From Planctomicrobium sp051466335 (GTDB lineage: Bacteria; Planctomycetota; Planctomycetia; Planctomycetales; Planctomycetaceae): a DNA stretch of 64,000 bases. The position numbers and the translations under genes were made by a program. Below are positions 47,304 to 60,745 of the stretch, in pieces. Every line of letters begins with the position of its first letter. Within the stretch, counting starts at the first letter, position 1. Where the stretch lies: positions 4,743,361 to 4,807,360 of the forward strand of contig NZ_CP195793.1 in NCBI RefSeq assembly GCF_051466335.1, given 5' to 3'. The notes below the pieces were generated by a model. That model was not told where the DNA came from, ran no database searches, and saw only the letters and a program-made list of their open reading frames with translations.

Positions 47304-47314
<11 letters not shown>
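46256..47314 (+). CDS. Secreted prenyltransferase/squalene-oxidase repeat (alpha/alpha toroid) protein
   Basis: 352 residues from the ATG at 46256, which overlaps the upstream stop; the longer frame to 46181 overlaps more and lacks a signal. A signal peptide (ALTFLVGSVSYCEAQ) is followed by repeats of the squalene-hopene-cyclase/prenyltransferase toroid: AKTQTEEGNWQD, SKQNAETGYIGN, PLGSWRYSPDATDADTSAAG, APSGQVAYSGGLGG and VQQNDGSFRGSHGNYVSTTLSLLAL. The DxDD catalytic motif of class II terpene cyclases is not evident (only DATDAD), so this is probably a binding scaffold and not a cyclase. Such secreted toroids are common in planctomycetes. The next gene starts within a few bases. Confidence 0.8.
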
Positions 47315-50363
<3,049 letters not shown>

Positions 50364-50658
50364 CTCATGTGGTGAACACAATCACGCACGCCCCGAAATT
50401 AGGAACCTAATGAACTCGGCGCGTCTATTGCGGCTATTCCTCTGGGTCCCATCAAGGCGACAAATGGGGGATTGCAGCCCAGAAAATGCAACAAAACATC
50501 ACAATCCCCGCATTTGAATCAAACACACCCGATTTGTCGTGGAAACCGGGGATCGGGGTAAGACGTCGAGATTGCAACTGAACCAATCTTTCCTCAGGAT
50601 GTACGATTCATTCGTTTCAGAAAAATCACATCCCTGGTTCGAAATTGGTTACCTGTTC

Positions 50659-51495
50659 ATGGATACGCAAACAAGCCAAGCCATTTCAACGCCGAAATAC
50701 ACCCAGGCTTGGTATCAGCAGATGCTGGCAATTCTTGGCGAAGGCCCTTGCCGACAATTGGGCATCTACGGTATCCCGGAAGGTTTTGTCCTCTCCGTCG
50801 TTATCCCTGTTTACAACGAACGGGTCACATTTCCGGTGCTCCTTGAGCGAGTCAGGGCTGTTCCGATCCCCAAGGAAATCGTTCTAATCGACGACTGCAG
50901 CAAGGACGGAACTCGCGAGATCCTCCAAGGGCTGACGGACGGAAAAGGGGACGACCCACTCAATAAAATCGTGGTCGTCTTTCATGATGTCAATCAGGGA
51001 AAAGGGGCCGCGGTCAAAACTGGAATGGGTCGGGCCACCGGCGATGCGATCATCATTCAGGACGCGGACCTCGAGTACGATCCCGCGGAAATCCCACGCC
51101 TGTTACAGCCGATTGTCGAAGGACGCGCTGACGTTGTCTTCGGAAGCAGATTCCTAGGTGATCAGCCGCACCGAGTTCTCTATTTCTGGCACTATTGCGG
51201 AAACAAGTTCCTGACAACGCTCTCGAATTGCTTCACCAATCTCAATCTGACGGATATGGAGACCTGCTACAAACTCTTCACCCGAGAAGTGATTCAGGAA
51301 ATTCAACCGAAGCTCGTCCAGAAGCGATTCGGAATTGAACCCGAAATTACATCCCGAGTCGCTCGCAAGAAATATCGGATTTACGAGACTTCGATCAGCT
51401 ATAGCGGTCGTACGTACGCTGAGGGGAAGAAAATCGGCGTGAAGGATGGATTCAAAGCACTTTGGTGCATTTTCCGATACGGACTTTTCGAATAA
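50659..51495 (+). CDS. Family 2 glycosyltransferase (dolichyl-phosphate-mannose-synthase-like)
   Basis: 278 residues from the ATG at 50659. The frame is open upstream to a GTG at 50539 with another ATG at 50599, and the start is not settled because none has a clear ribosome binding site. The GT-A core shows VVIPVYNE (nucleotide binding), IVLIDDCSKDGT, GKGAAVKTGM and the metal-binding DAD in IIQDADLEYDP. Downstream, VVFGSRF and TDMETCYKLF match polyprenyl-phosphate hexosyltransferases. There are no C-terminal membrane helices, so it is a soluble or peripheral enzyme. It lies just upstream of rmlB and rmlD, consistent with a polysaccharide or glycan role, but the sugar is unknown. Confidence 0.85.
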   Translation: MDTQTSQAISTPKYTQAWYQQMLAILGEGPCRQLGIYGIPEGFVLSVVIPVYNERVTFPVLLERVRAVPIPKEIVLIDDCSKDGTREILQGLTDGKGDDPLNKIVVVFHDVNQGKGAAVKTGMGRATGDAIIIQDADLEYDPAEIPRLLQPIVEGRADVVFGSRFLGDQPHRVLYFWHYCGNKFLTTLSNCFTNLNLTDMETCYKLFTREVIQEIQPKLVQKRFGIEPEITSRVARKKYRIYETSISYSGRTYAEGKKIGVKDGFKALWCIFRYGLFE

Positions 51496-51687
51496 GTCCG
51501 TGAAGTTGAACAATCGATCCATCTGAACGCTCAGCGAATGCTAGTGTTCCTTCAACAAAGGACTGAAATCCAGTTCCAGGGTGAGTGTCGCTTGCGCATC
51601 GGCTTCTGACGCAAAATCCACAGAGACATTCCATCGTGAAGTCTCTGCTCATAGACAACGTCTCAACGGAATTCCGCAACTACAACG

Positions 51688-52767
51688 GTGCTCGCCTTGT
51701 CTGTATCCAAAAGAATTGTTGTGACAGGAGGGGCCGGATTTATCGGTTCGGCCTTAATCCGTTTTCTTTTGAACAAGACGAATCACGAAGTCCTGAATAT
51801 CGATGCACTGACCTACGCAGCGAATCTCGATAACCTGAAGTCTGTCGACAAGTCGCCAAGGTATCGATTTCTCCATGCGAACATCTGCGACGAGACTCTA
51901 ATGCAGAAGGCATTCGCAGAATTCCAGCCAGATGCAGTGATGCACCTCGCTGCAGAGAGTCATGTCGATCGCTCCATTGATGGGCCGAAAGCGTTTCTCG
52001 AAACGAACATTATGGGAACGTATTCCCTACTACAGGCTGCTCGCATTCAGTGGAAAACTCTCTCGGAAGACAAACAGCGACAGTGTCGTTTCCTTCATGT
52101 CTCCACTGACGAAGTCTATGGGTCGCTGGGAGCAGAAGGGTTCTTCACAGAGAAAACTCCTTATGCCCCCAACTCGCCATACTCGTCCTCAAAAGCCTCT
52201 TCCGACATGCTGGTCAGGGCATGGCACCATACATTTGGACTACCGACTCTGATCAGCAACTGCTCCAACAACTACGGCCCATTTCAATTTCCCGAAAAAT
52301 TGATTCCAGTCATCATTCTCAACGCCATGAAAGGGGTGTCCCTCCCCGTTTACGGTACCGGAGAGAACATTCGCGATTGGCTTTTCGTAGATGATCACGC
52401 CACGGCGCTGTACCAGATTCTCGAAGGAGGTTCTGTTGGCGAAACCTACAACATCGGTGGAAACAACGAGAAGCGGAACATCGATCTCGTGCGGGATATC
52501 TGTCGAATTCTGGACGAGTTGCTCCCGGACTCCCCGCATCGGCCGCACGAAAACCTGATTCGCTTTGTTCCCGATCGCCCCGGCCATGACCAGCGATACG
52601 CTATTGATTCCTCCAAGATTCAAGACAGCCTGAACTGGGAGCCATCCGTCACCGTCGAAGAAGGATTGCGGTCCACCGTCGAGTGGTACTTGAACAATCG
52701 AGACTGGTGGCAAACGGTTCTCGATCGTGGATTTCAACAAGATCAGCGTCTCGGCACTACAAAGTAA
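51688..52767 (+). CDS. rfbB: dTDP-glucose 4,6-dehydratase
   Basis: 359-residue extended short-chain dehydrogenase that converts dTDP-glucose to the 4-keto-6-deoxy sugar, the second step of dTDP-rhamnose synthesis. NAD-binding TGGAGFIGS appears near the start, then AAESHVDRSIDGP, HVSTDEVYGSL (catalytic Thr-Asp-Glu), and YxxxK in YSSSKASSDML. The C-terminal RPGHDQRYAID block is typical of RmlB. The start is a GTG at 51688 or a TTG at 51697; no ATG is nearby. A 7-bp inverted repeat (51621-51627 with 51641-51647) lies upstream. rfbD follows after 35 bp; rmlA and rmlC are not in the window. Confidence 0.93.
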   Translation: MLALSVSKRIVVTGGAGFIGSALIRFLLNKTNHEVLNIDALTYAANLDNLKSVDKSPRYRFLHANICDETLMQKAFAEFQPDAVMHLAAESHVDRSIDGPKAFLETNIMGTYSLLQAARIQWKTLSEDKQRQCRFLHVSTDEVYGSLGAEGFFTEKTPYAPNSPYSSSKASSDMLVRAWHHTFGLPTLISNCSNNYGPFQFPEKLIPVIILNAMKGVSLPVYGTGENIRDWLFVDDHATALYQILEGGSVGETYNIGGNNEKRNIDLVRDICRILDELLPDSPHRPHENLIRFVPDRPGHDQRYAIDSSKIQDSLNWEPSVTVEEGLRSTVEWYLNNRDWWQTVLDRGFQQDQRLGTTK

Positions 52768-52802
52768 TCCGCAGCAATTTGCATGAGGGACAGGGTTCGG
52801 GA

Positions 52803-53681
52803 ATGGTGATTGTCTTTGGAAAACAGGGACAGGTTGCAGAGGAACTCCAGCGGCTTTCCTCCAGTACGCAACTCCCAATTCGTGCCTATTCCCGTACGGA
52901 CTGCGATCTGATGGATACACTTCAGATCAAACAGGTTCTCGAAAAAGCCCCGCCAGAGTGTGTCGTCATCAATGCTGCTGCTTACACACACGTAGATCAT
53001 GCCGAGTCAAACGCAGATGCTGCTCATCAACTGAACGCAGTCGCTCCTACGATCATCGCAGAGCAGTGCAGAGAATTCGGCCATCGGCTGATTCACATCT
53101 CAACGGACTATGTTTTTAACGGGGAATCGAAACGACCCTATCGAGTTGACGATGCAACCACACCGCTTGGAGTTTACGGACAAACGAAACTCGACGGGGA
53201 AATCGGGATACTCAAGGCCAATCCGCAATCGTTAATCCTGCGAACGTCCTGGGTCTTCAGTCCATATGGCCGAAATTTCGTAAAGACGATGCTGACTCTT
53301 GGTTCGCAACGAAACGAGCTTGCCGTTGTGAATGACCAACATGGGGGGCCCACCGCGGCGTCTTCCATCGCAGCAACTTGTCTGAAGCTGGCAAAGCAGA
53401 TCAGACAGATGCCTGAACACTCCCCGGATTGGGGGATTTACCACTATTCAGGTAGCCCAGAGACGACTTGGTTCGGATTCGCTGAAGAGATCTTCCATGT
53501 CGCGGGGCTTGCCGTAGTGGTTCGCCCGATTTCGACCAGTGAATATCCGACACCCGCCAAGCGTCCCACTCATTCTGTCCTTGATTGCAGCAGGTTGAAA
53601 GATGCATTCGGCATCTCGCAACCGAACTGGCATCACGATTTGGCAGAGACAGTAAAAACAATTCGAAAATCAATGAACTGA
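52803..53681 (+). CDS. rfbD: dTDP-4-dehydrorhamnose reductase
   Basis: 292 residues from the ATG at 52803 (GGGA just upstream); the longer frame from 52683 overlaps rfbB and lacks homology. It catalyses NAD(P)H-dependent reduction to dTDP-L-rhamnose, the last step of the pathway. Motifs: FGKQGQVAEEL at 5-15 (Rossmann glycine motif in the form usual for RmlD), INAAAYTHVDHAE, ISTDYVFNG, and YGQTK (YxxxK). The C-terminal part TKRPTHSVLDCSRL-like (AKRPTHSVLD) is also typical. It is 35 bp after rfbB and likely co-transcribed with it. The next gene on the plus strand starts 128 bp downstream. Confidence 0.92.
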   Translation: MVIVFGKQGQVAEELQRLSSSTQLPIRAYSRTDCDLMDTLQIKQVLEKAPPECVVINAAAYTHVDHAESNADAAHQLNAVAPTIIAEQCREFGHRLIHISTDYVFNGESKRPYRVDDATTPLGVYGQTKLDGEIGILKANPQSLILRTSWVFSPYGRNFVKTMLTLGSQRNELAVVNDQHGGPTAASSIAATCLKLAKQIRQMPEHSPDWGIYHYSGSPETTWFGFAEEIFHVAGLAVVVRPISTSEYPTPAKRPTHSVLDCSRLKDAFGISQPNWHHDLAETVKTIRKSMN

Positions 53682-53809
53682 CATGGATCTGTTTGACCGA
53701 GGGTCCAAGTTCCTGTTACGATTTTGATTGCACGTGTTTTGCGTTGTTTTCCTCAGCGACTCTCCAAAATACTGCTCCCGCCTCAAACTCATTCAACCAT
53801 GAACTCGCC

Positions 53810-56185
53810 ATGTTCATTTACAAACGCAACCTGGTTGGCTGCGCAGTGCTGTTGTGCACGCTGGTTACCATTGCATTCGGTTTGAGTGACACGATTTGCC
53901 TTGCTCAAGAGGATGGCGAACATTCAGAGAGCTTCCTCAAGGGAAAAGCGGTTTACACAAAGCTCTGTGCACATTGCCACGGGGCAGCGGGGGAAGGGAC
54001 GCCTGATTATTCGATCGCGCTGACCGGCGATAAGTCCGTCCTTGAACTCACCGATCTGATCGATCGCACCATGCCTGAAGGGGAGCCGGAACTCTGCTCT
54101 GCCGAAGAGGCCCGTGATGTCGCCGCATACATTCACAATGAATTTTACTCGCCTCTCGCTCAGGCCCGAATCCGCCCCGCCACTGTCGATTTCTCCCGCC
54201 TGACGGTTCGTCAATTTGAAAATTCCGTTACAGACGTTCTGCGGAGTTTCCAGACTTGGGACTCCACATCCAAAGAGAACGGACTCAAGGCAGCCTATTA
54301 CAACCTGCGCTGGTTCGACGAGAAAAAGCGAGTCATCGAACGTACCGACCCGGAAATATCATTTTCGTTTGGAGCGGAGAAGCCGGCAGGATTTCCCAGT
54401 GAGCCTGACACCGAGAAGAGGGCTGCTGACGACATTCACGATGAGCTTGAGTTCTCGATCCAATGGACCGGTTCTGTCTACATTCCGAAGACGGGTGATT
54501 ACGAGTTCATTCTGGAGTCCGAAAATGGCGTTCGGCTGTTCCTCAACGACAACCAGAAAGAATTGATCGACGCCTGGGTCGCATCGGGAACAGAAACCTC
54601 GCACCGGGGAACGACTCATCTCCTCGGCGGACGTCGATACGCGATTCGCGTTGAGTTTTTCCGCTACAAGCAACCAACCGCTTCGATCAAACTGAAATGG
54701 AAACGTCCCGGGTTCGCTGAAGAGGTGATCCCGACCCGCTTCTTGTTCAAAGAATGGGCTCCTGAACTGTTTGTGATCAACACACCGTTTCCACCCGATG
54801 ATCGAAGTTCCGGGTATGAACGGGGAACAACGATTTCAAAGGGCTGGAAGGAAGCGGTCATTCAAGCCAGCCTTGAAACCGGTGACTACGTTTCCAGTAA
54901 AATTCCAACTCTGGCAGGGCTGGGAGAAAACGACGAGAACAGAGCCCAGAAAATTCGCGATTTCAGCATCCGCTTTGTCACAACGGCATTTCGTCGCCCC
55001 CTGAGCGAAGAGCAAATCCACGAACTCATCGACCGCCAATTAACAGGGGTCTCGGAGGAAATCGGCGTCAAACGCGTCGTCTTGCGAACTTTAATGTCTC
55101 CCGCGTTCCTGTATCGGGAGCATGGCCACCAACAGTTTGATCAGTATTCGATGGCATCATGGCTTTCGTTTACGCTTTGGGATTCGATTCCCGATCAGGC
55201 GCTGCTCGACGCGGCAGGTCGTGGCGAACTCGAAACCGAAGAACAAATCTCACAGCAAGTCGAGAGAATGCTGGGCGATTATCGCAGCAAGACTAAACTT
55301 TTGGGATTCCTCCAGCAGTGGCTGCGACTTGACCACATGGTCGAGATTGTGAAAGACCAGAAAGTTCATACGGGGTTCGACCACCAAATGGTCTCTGACC
55401 TGCAGGCTTCGCTTGAGCTATTTCTGGATGAGGTGATCAACAGTCCTGAAGCTGATCTGAAGCAATTCTTTCTGGATGACGGGCTTTATCTGAACGGGCG
55501 ATTGGCGACCTATTACGGGGCTGACCTTCCCGCTGATTCTCCACTCCAACGGTATGTCTTTGAAGGTCAGGCCCGATCTGGTGTACTGACACATCCGCTT
55601 CTGCTGGCGGGGTTTGCGTACGACCTGGAGACTTCACCCATCCATCGTGGAGTATTCATTTCTCGCAGCTTACTTGGTCGTCGACTCAAACCGCCCCCAG
55701 AGGCTGTCGCTCCACTCGCTCCAGATTTGCACGCAGGATTAACAACCCGCGAACGCGTGCTCATCCAGACCAGTCCGAATTCGTGCCAGACGTGCCATAC
55801 CATGATCAACGATCTGGGTTTTTCGCTGGAACATTTTGACGCGAGCGGCCGATACCGAAGTCAGGACAAGAACCAGGAAATCAATGACGCAGGATCTTAT
55901 GTCGATCGATTCGGGACAGAGACGAGTTTTCATGGCTCACGCGAACTCGCGGAGTTTCTCGCCTCTTCCCCGGAAACTCGCGAAGCATTTACGGAACAGC
56001 TATTTCAATATCTCGTCAAGCAGCCAGTACGAGCGTTTGGGCCTGAGGAATTGAGTCGACAGACACAGCGATTTGCTGATTCTGGAACGAATATTCGCAC
56101 CTTGATGAAGAACATTGTCGTGTCATCCGCACTGGGTGCCCGGCAACTCGAACGACAGAAGTCGACGGCTTCTGTTAACCACTAA
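53810..56185 (+). CDS. Secreted cytochrome c protein with PA14 domain and DUF1592/1588/1585 modules
   Basis: 791 residues from the ATG at 53810, which begins a signal peptide (cleavage near CLAQ). A mono-heme c module with CAHCH (Cys 53, Cys 56, His 57) comes first, then a DUF1587-like segment (SRLTVRQFENSVTDVL). A PA14-like beta-barrel (SIQWTGSVYIPKTGDYEF...RLFLND) is inserted before DUF1592 (FVTTAFRRPLSEEQI), DUF1588 (VLTHPLLLAGFAYDLETSPIHRG) and DUF1585. The DUF1588 part carries a second heme-type CQTCH at 659-663. Such planctomycete proteins are predicted to be exported and electron-transferring, possibly for complex-carbohydrate use; no substrate is shown. The DUF1552 partner follows 27 bp downstream. 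Confidence 0.9.
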   Translation: MFIYKRNLVGCAVLLCTLVTIAFGLSDTICLAQEDGEHSESFLKGKAVYTKLCAHCHGAAGEGTPDYSIALTGDKSVLELTDLIDRTMPEGEPELCSAEEARDVAAYIHNEFYSPLAQARIRPATVDFSRLTVRQFENSVTDVLRSFQTWDSTSKENGLKAAYYNLRWFDEKKRVIERTDPEISFSFGAEKPAGFPSEPDTEKRAADDIHDELEFSIQWTGSVYIPKTGDYEFILESENGVRLFLNDNQKELIDAWVASGTETSHRGTTHLLGGRRYAIRVEFFRYKQPTASIKLKWKRPGFAEEVIPTRFLFKEWAPELFVINTPFPPDDRSSGYERGTTISKGWKEAVIQASLETGDYVSSKIPTLAGLGENDENRAQKIRDFSIRFVTTAFRRPLSEEQIHELIDRQLTGVSEEIGVKRVVLRTLMSPAFLYREHGHQQFDQYSMASWLSFTLWDSIPDQALLDAAGRGELETEEQISQQVERMLGDYRSKTKLLGFLQQWLRLDHMVEIVKDQKVHTGFDHQMVSDLQASLELFLDEVINSPEADLKQFFLDDGLYLNGRLATYYGADLPADSPLQRYVFEGQARSGVLTHPLLLAGFAYDLETSPIHRGVFISRSLLGRRLKPPPEAVAPLAPDLHAGLTTRERVLIQTSPNSCQTCHTMINDLGFSLEHFDASGRYRSQDKNQEINDAGSYVDRFGTETSFHGSRELAEFLASSPETREAFTEQLFQYLVKQPVRAFGPEELSRQTQRFADSGTNIRTLMKNIVVSSALGARQLERQKSTASVNH

Positions 56186-56212
56186 TCACTTCTCCAAGAT
56201 TGGAGCACAGCC

Positions 56213-57529
56213 ATGATTCATGCATCATCTCGACGAGGATTCCTGAAGCAACTCGGGATGAGTGCGGCTGCGTTTCCATTCATTTGCAATCTTCCTAGCC
56301 TTGGGTTTGAAAACTCACAGGCTCGAAAAAAACGACTCGTCATTCTCTTCAGCCCCAACGGTGTCGTACGCAAGAATTTCTGGCAGGATGAAGCGGGACC
56401 GCTTGCAGAATTCAAAGAAATTCTTGCACCGCTCGAGCCGTACAAAGATCGCACGCTCCTCTTAAATGGGGTCTGTGACAAGATTCGGGGAGACGGAGAT
56501 GCTCACATGCGTGGAATGGGCTGTCTTCTCACTGGAATCGAACTCTTTCCGGGGAATATTCAAGGGGGATCCGACACACCGGCCGGGTGGGCCAGCGGAA
56601 TTTCGATCGATCAAGAGGTCAAAAATTATCTTCAGTCACAGGCAGCGACGAAAACCCGCTTTGGATCGCTGGAATTCGGTGTCGTTGTACCTGAACGTGC
56701 CGATACCTGGACCCGCATGGTGTACGCAGGAGCGAATCGTCCGATCGCCCCGATCGACAACCCATACCAGATGTTCAAGAAGCTGTACGGAGGAATGAAA
56801 GATCAGGAGAGCCTGAAGAGCGTCCTGGATCAGATTTCCGGCGACCTGAAGAAAGTCGAATCTGTTGTCAGCTCTGAGGACCAGAAACTCCTCCAGGAAC
56901 ACGCTGAATTCGTTCGGCAAATGGAACTTGAAATCGCAGCAGCCCAAAACAGTTCCAACACGCACGCTGTCCCTGAACTCGATCCGGGAGTTGTCGTTGC
57001 CAACGATAACTTACCGCAACTGTCCCGCATGCAGGTCGACCTGATGGTAAACAGTTTCGTATCTGACTTCGCCCGAGTAGCGACGATGCAGTTCACACAC
57101 TCAGTGGGACAGGCACGAATGAAGTGGCTCAATATCGACGAAACGCATCACACTCTCTCCCACGAACCCAACAGCAACGAAGACGCACAAGAAAAGCTGA
57201 CGAAGATCAACCGCTGGTATTGCGAGCAACTCGCTTACCTGGTGAAAAAACTGGCGGAGACCCCCGAGCCGGGCGGAGATGGCAGCCTGTTGGACAACAC
57301 GACCGTTGTTTGGACAAACGAGCTTGGGGAAGGAAACTCTCATACATTGAATAACATTCCATTCGTCCTGATCGGGAATGGGATGGACTTCAAAATGGGG
57401 CAAGCCCTGCAGTTGGACGCAGTTCCGCACAACCGCCTACTCATGTCGCTTGCTCACGGAATGGGGCACCATATTCCGCACTTTGGAAATCCAAATTACT
57501 GTGCGGATGGTCCTTTAGACTTGAGCTAG
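56213..57529 (+). CDS. DUF1552 protein exported by the Tat pathway
   Basis: 438 residues with an N-terminal twin-arginine signal (SSRRGFLKQLGMSAAAFPF). The rest matches DUF1552, an alkaline-phosphatase-superfamily-related family found beside DUF1592 proteins in planctomycetes and relatives: LVILFSPNGVVRKNFW, LLLNGVCDKIRGDGDAHMRG, TQFTHSVGQARMKWL-like (MQFTHSVGQ), HTLSHEPNSNEDAQ, and WTNELGEGNSH. His, Asp and Glu residues at these places could bind metal, but catalysis is unproven. A clear TTGGAG lies upstream of the ATG at 56213. It is co-oriented with, and 27 bp from, the cytochrome gene, so the two form a secreted pair. Confidence 0.9.
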   Translation: MIHASSRRGFLKQLGMSAAAFPFICNLPSLGFENSQARKKRLVILFSPNGVVRKNFWQDEAGPLAEFKEILAPLEPYKDRTLLLNGVCDKIRGDGDAHMRGMGCLLTGIELFPGNIQGGSDTPAGWASGISIDQEVKNYLQSQAATKTRFGSLEFGVVVPERADTWTRMVYAGANRPIAPIDNPYQMFKKLYGGMKDQESLKSVLDQISGDLKKVESVVSSEDQKLLQEHAEFVRQMELEIAAAQNSSNTHAVPELDPGVVVANDNLPQLSRMQVDLMVNSFVSDFARVATMQFTHSVGQARMKWLNIDETHHTLSHEPNSNEDAQEKLTKINRWYCEQLAYLVKKLAETPEPGGDGSLLDNTTVVWTNELGEGNSHTLNNIPFVLIGNGMDFKMGQALQLDAVPHNRLLMSLAHGMGHHIPHFGNPNYCADGPLDLS

Positions 57530-57836
57530 CCCCAACGGCGGCGGTCGCTCAGCTCAGTGGACTACCGTCGCTTGAAAGACCAGCGAAACTTGCATTGTTG
57601 TCACGTCGCAATTGGCGACGAACCCATCAACAATCGCCGACAAGTTGACACCCAGCAATCCGTTCGGGCTGATACTCCGTTGTTCCTGTACGGGCCGCCG
57701 AGTAGCGATTACTGTATTTGGTTCGTGGCAAATGCTGCCACAAGGGTGCAGCCGTATCTGGCGACCATTTTTGAGTGAAAACCTGTGCGGCCAGTGAAAC
57801 TCTACTGACCGTCACAAGACAGAGGAAACAGGACCA
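57530..57836 (+). other. Structured leader upstream of ahcY
   Basis: 307 bp without a credible ORF. It contains a perfect hairpin CGTCGC/GCGACG (57604-57609 with 57615-57620) nested inside a 7-bp outer stem ATTGTTG/CAACAAT (57594-57600 with 57628-57634), and a second perfect hairpin GTGGCA/TGCCAC (57725-57730 with 57736-57741). I looked for the S-adenosylhomocysteine riboswitch core and did not find a match by eye. It could be a regulatory 5' UTR for ahcY. The ribosome binding site is AGAGGAAA ahead of the ATG at 57837. Confidence 0.45.
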
Positions 57837-59165
<1,329 letters not shown>

Positions 59166-59260
59166 TCGACCCGTCTCCTGAATCTGGCGTTGCTAAACCG
59201 ACACCAGACTTTTCGGAGACAAACACTTCGCGAGCCTGCTTGCAAGAACAGACGATCGAT

Positions 59261-59303
59261 AAAAAAAGAAAAGAGCCCTGCATTAACGCGGGGCTCTTTT
59301 TTT
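59261..59303. terminator. Bidirectional terminator ahcY / radical SAM gene
   Basis: A GC-rich stem (AGAGCCCTGC at 59272-59281 with GCGGGGCTCT at 59288-59297, one wobble) and a 6-nt loop. A run of T follows on the plus strand (59297-59303) and an A-rich run (59261-59272) gives T on the minus strand. Both the ahcY and the convergent radical SAM gene can end here. Confidence 0.9.
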
Positions 59304-59348
59304 GTGGTGCTCGCAATCGCACTTCAGAAACTCAGCAGAAAGGCGTCG

Positions 59349-60212
59349 CTACGAGTAGTACGGTTCTGCTGGGATACCGGTCTCGTTGAGCACTCGCTGC
59401 ACGATCCTGTCGACTTCCTCGTCGGGTAGGGGAGTCACATAACTCTCGGCCGGCGGACGTGCGACGGTGTAAACCTGAACGAGCTTGATCTGACCACGTG
59501 CTTTTTGAATCTCGTTCAGCCTGTTGATGAACTCAGTGATCTCATTTTCATCTGGAGGCACCTTGTTCACCTGCATGAACAGGCTTTGAATGACAATTGG
59601 TCGAACTCGAGAAGCGAGGAGCAGATTGTCAAGAATCCGTTGAAACGGAATCTTCGTGCGTTCCACCAGCTTGTAATAATCCTCAGTCCCGGCATCGAGC
59701 TTGGCCCAGATCTCACCGTTGTTCTGATCGAGGATCTCGAGTCCTCGTTGCACTTTCTCGCGATGGAACATGCTGGCATTGGTAATCAGCACCATCTTCA
59801 CGTTCGGGAGGTCGTGCTTTTCCTTGAGTCCAGCGACCCGCTGCATGATCTCGTCGAAGTTTTTGAAGGTCGTCGGCTCCCCATCACCCGAAAACGCGAT
59901 GTCATTTAATCGTCTGACATTTTCCGGCAAGGAAGCGAACTTCAAATCTCGATAGATTTCACCAGTCGATACGAAACTGAGCATCTGATCAATTTCGGTG
60001 AGAAGTCGGTCAAGCTCGACAAATCGGGTTTCGGCCTCACTTCGACGATCGACCTGACAGTAAATGCAATCGAAGTTACAGATTTTGTCCGGATTCAGGT
60101 TCACTCCGATCGAAATTCCCCGGCTTCTGCGGGAGACGACGGGGTAGACGAACTTGTTCTGTTCGTAGAGACGTGAGTGAAGGTGGTGCTGCGGCAGAGA
60201 AATAACAGTCAT
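59349..60212 (-). CDS. Radical SAM domain protein
   Basis: 287 residues from the ATG at 60212 (the longer frame uses an ATG at 60251 and adds 13 residues). The [4Fe-4S]-binding motif CNFDCIYC places Cys at 45, 49 and 52. SAM-binding features follow: AFSGDGEPTTF (GGE-type motif) and MVLITNASM. The SGDGEPT element resembles radical SAM enzymes related to MoaA/PflA-type folds and to wyosine-type tRNA modifiers, but I do not recognise the exact subfamily. No auxiliary cluster motif is evident at the C-terminus. It is divergent from the LmbE-like gene across a ~530-bp gap; the 3' end sits at the bidirectional terminator. Confidence 0.85.
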   Translation of the reverse strand: MTVISLPQHHLHSRLYEQNKFVYPVVSRRSRGISIGVNLNPDKICNFDCIYCQVDRRSEAETRFVELDRLLTEIDQMLSFVSTGEIYRDLKFASLPENVRRLNDIAFSGDGEPTTFKNFDEIMQRVAGLKEKHDLPNVKMVLITNASMFHREKVQRGLEILDQNNGEIWAKLDAGTEDYYKLVERTKIPFQRILDNLLLASRVRPIVIQSLFMQVNKVPPDENEITEFINRLNEIQKARGQIKLVQVYTVARPPAESYVTPLPDEEVDRIVQRVLNETGIPAEPYYS

Positions 60213-60745
60213 CCATATCAGGATCGACGGAATTGGATGTCGTTCAGACACACGACGGGACGATCATGTTCATTCTAGTCGGGGAACCACGGTCGTCGAT
60301 GGGATTCCGCCCCAACAACAGAATTGATTCCGCCAGATCGCCTCTCACAACAGTGTGGCGATCCGGCAGCGATAAACGCAACGTTTGAACGAGTTTTTGT
60401 CGCCATTCGCCGCCACATACGCCTGAGAGAAGGGCTGAATCTGAAACAACTGATGTTAATGTCAAAAAAATATCCTTTTTCTTCGACGCTGCACACAGAG
60501 AATCAGGGTTTGTCACCTGCTGAAAACTCACACCAAACAACATCCCATCCATTGCCTACGACTCCCCATAACACAGCGAAACTCTGGAACATTCCCATCC
60601 AATGCTGTTGATTCCGACTCATTTTCGCTGACGAAAACGCGAATCTTCAGTCGGCCATGACTCGACGTCAGCGAACCGAATCGAAATACTGTGGGTGAAT
60701 TCAATCAACGATTCTCATCGTCCTTCACCTCGAAAGTCGCTTTGC
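60213..60745. other. Divergent intergenic region with long inverted repeat
   Basis: About 530 bp between the radical SAM gene and the LmbE-like gene, with no convincing ORF. Inverted repeats: GCCAGATCGCC/GGCGATCCGGC (60332-60342 with 60357-60367, one mismatch) and a perfect 10-bp pair TTCGCTGACG/CGTCAGCGAA (60624-60633 with 60666-60675). The latter encloses a small AGTC/GACT stem and ends ~70 bp before the LmbE-like start. They may be regulatory. The central part (60470-60600) is rich in A and C. Confidence 0.4.

Noticed and set aside
57557..57778. Small ORF in the ahcY leader
   Set aside because: Crosses perfect hairpins, has no ribosome binding site or domain; more likely an untranslated leader.
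57530..57836. S-adenosylhomocysteine riboswitch
   Set aside because: The conserved core of the known class could not be found by eye; only generic hairpins are supported.
60244..60552. 102-residue minus-strand frame upstream of the radical SAM gene
   Set aside because: Composition is not convincing, no known domain, and it overlaps inverted repeats; kept as intergenic.
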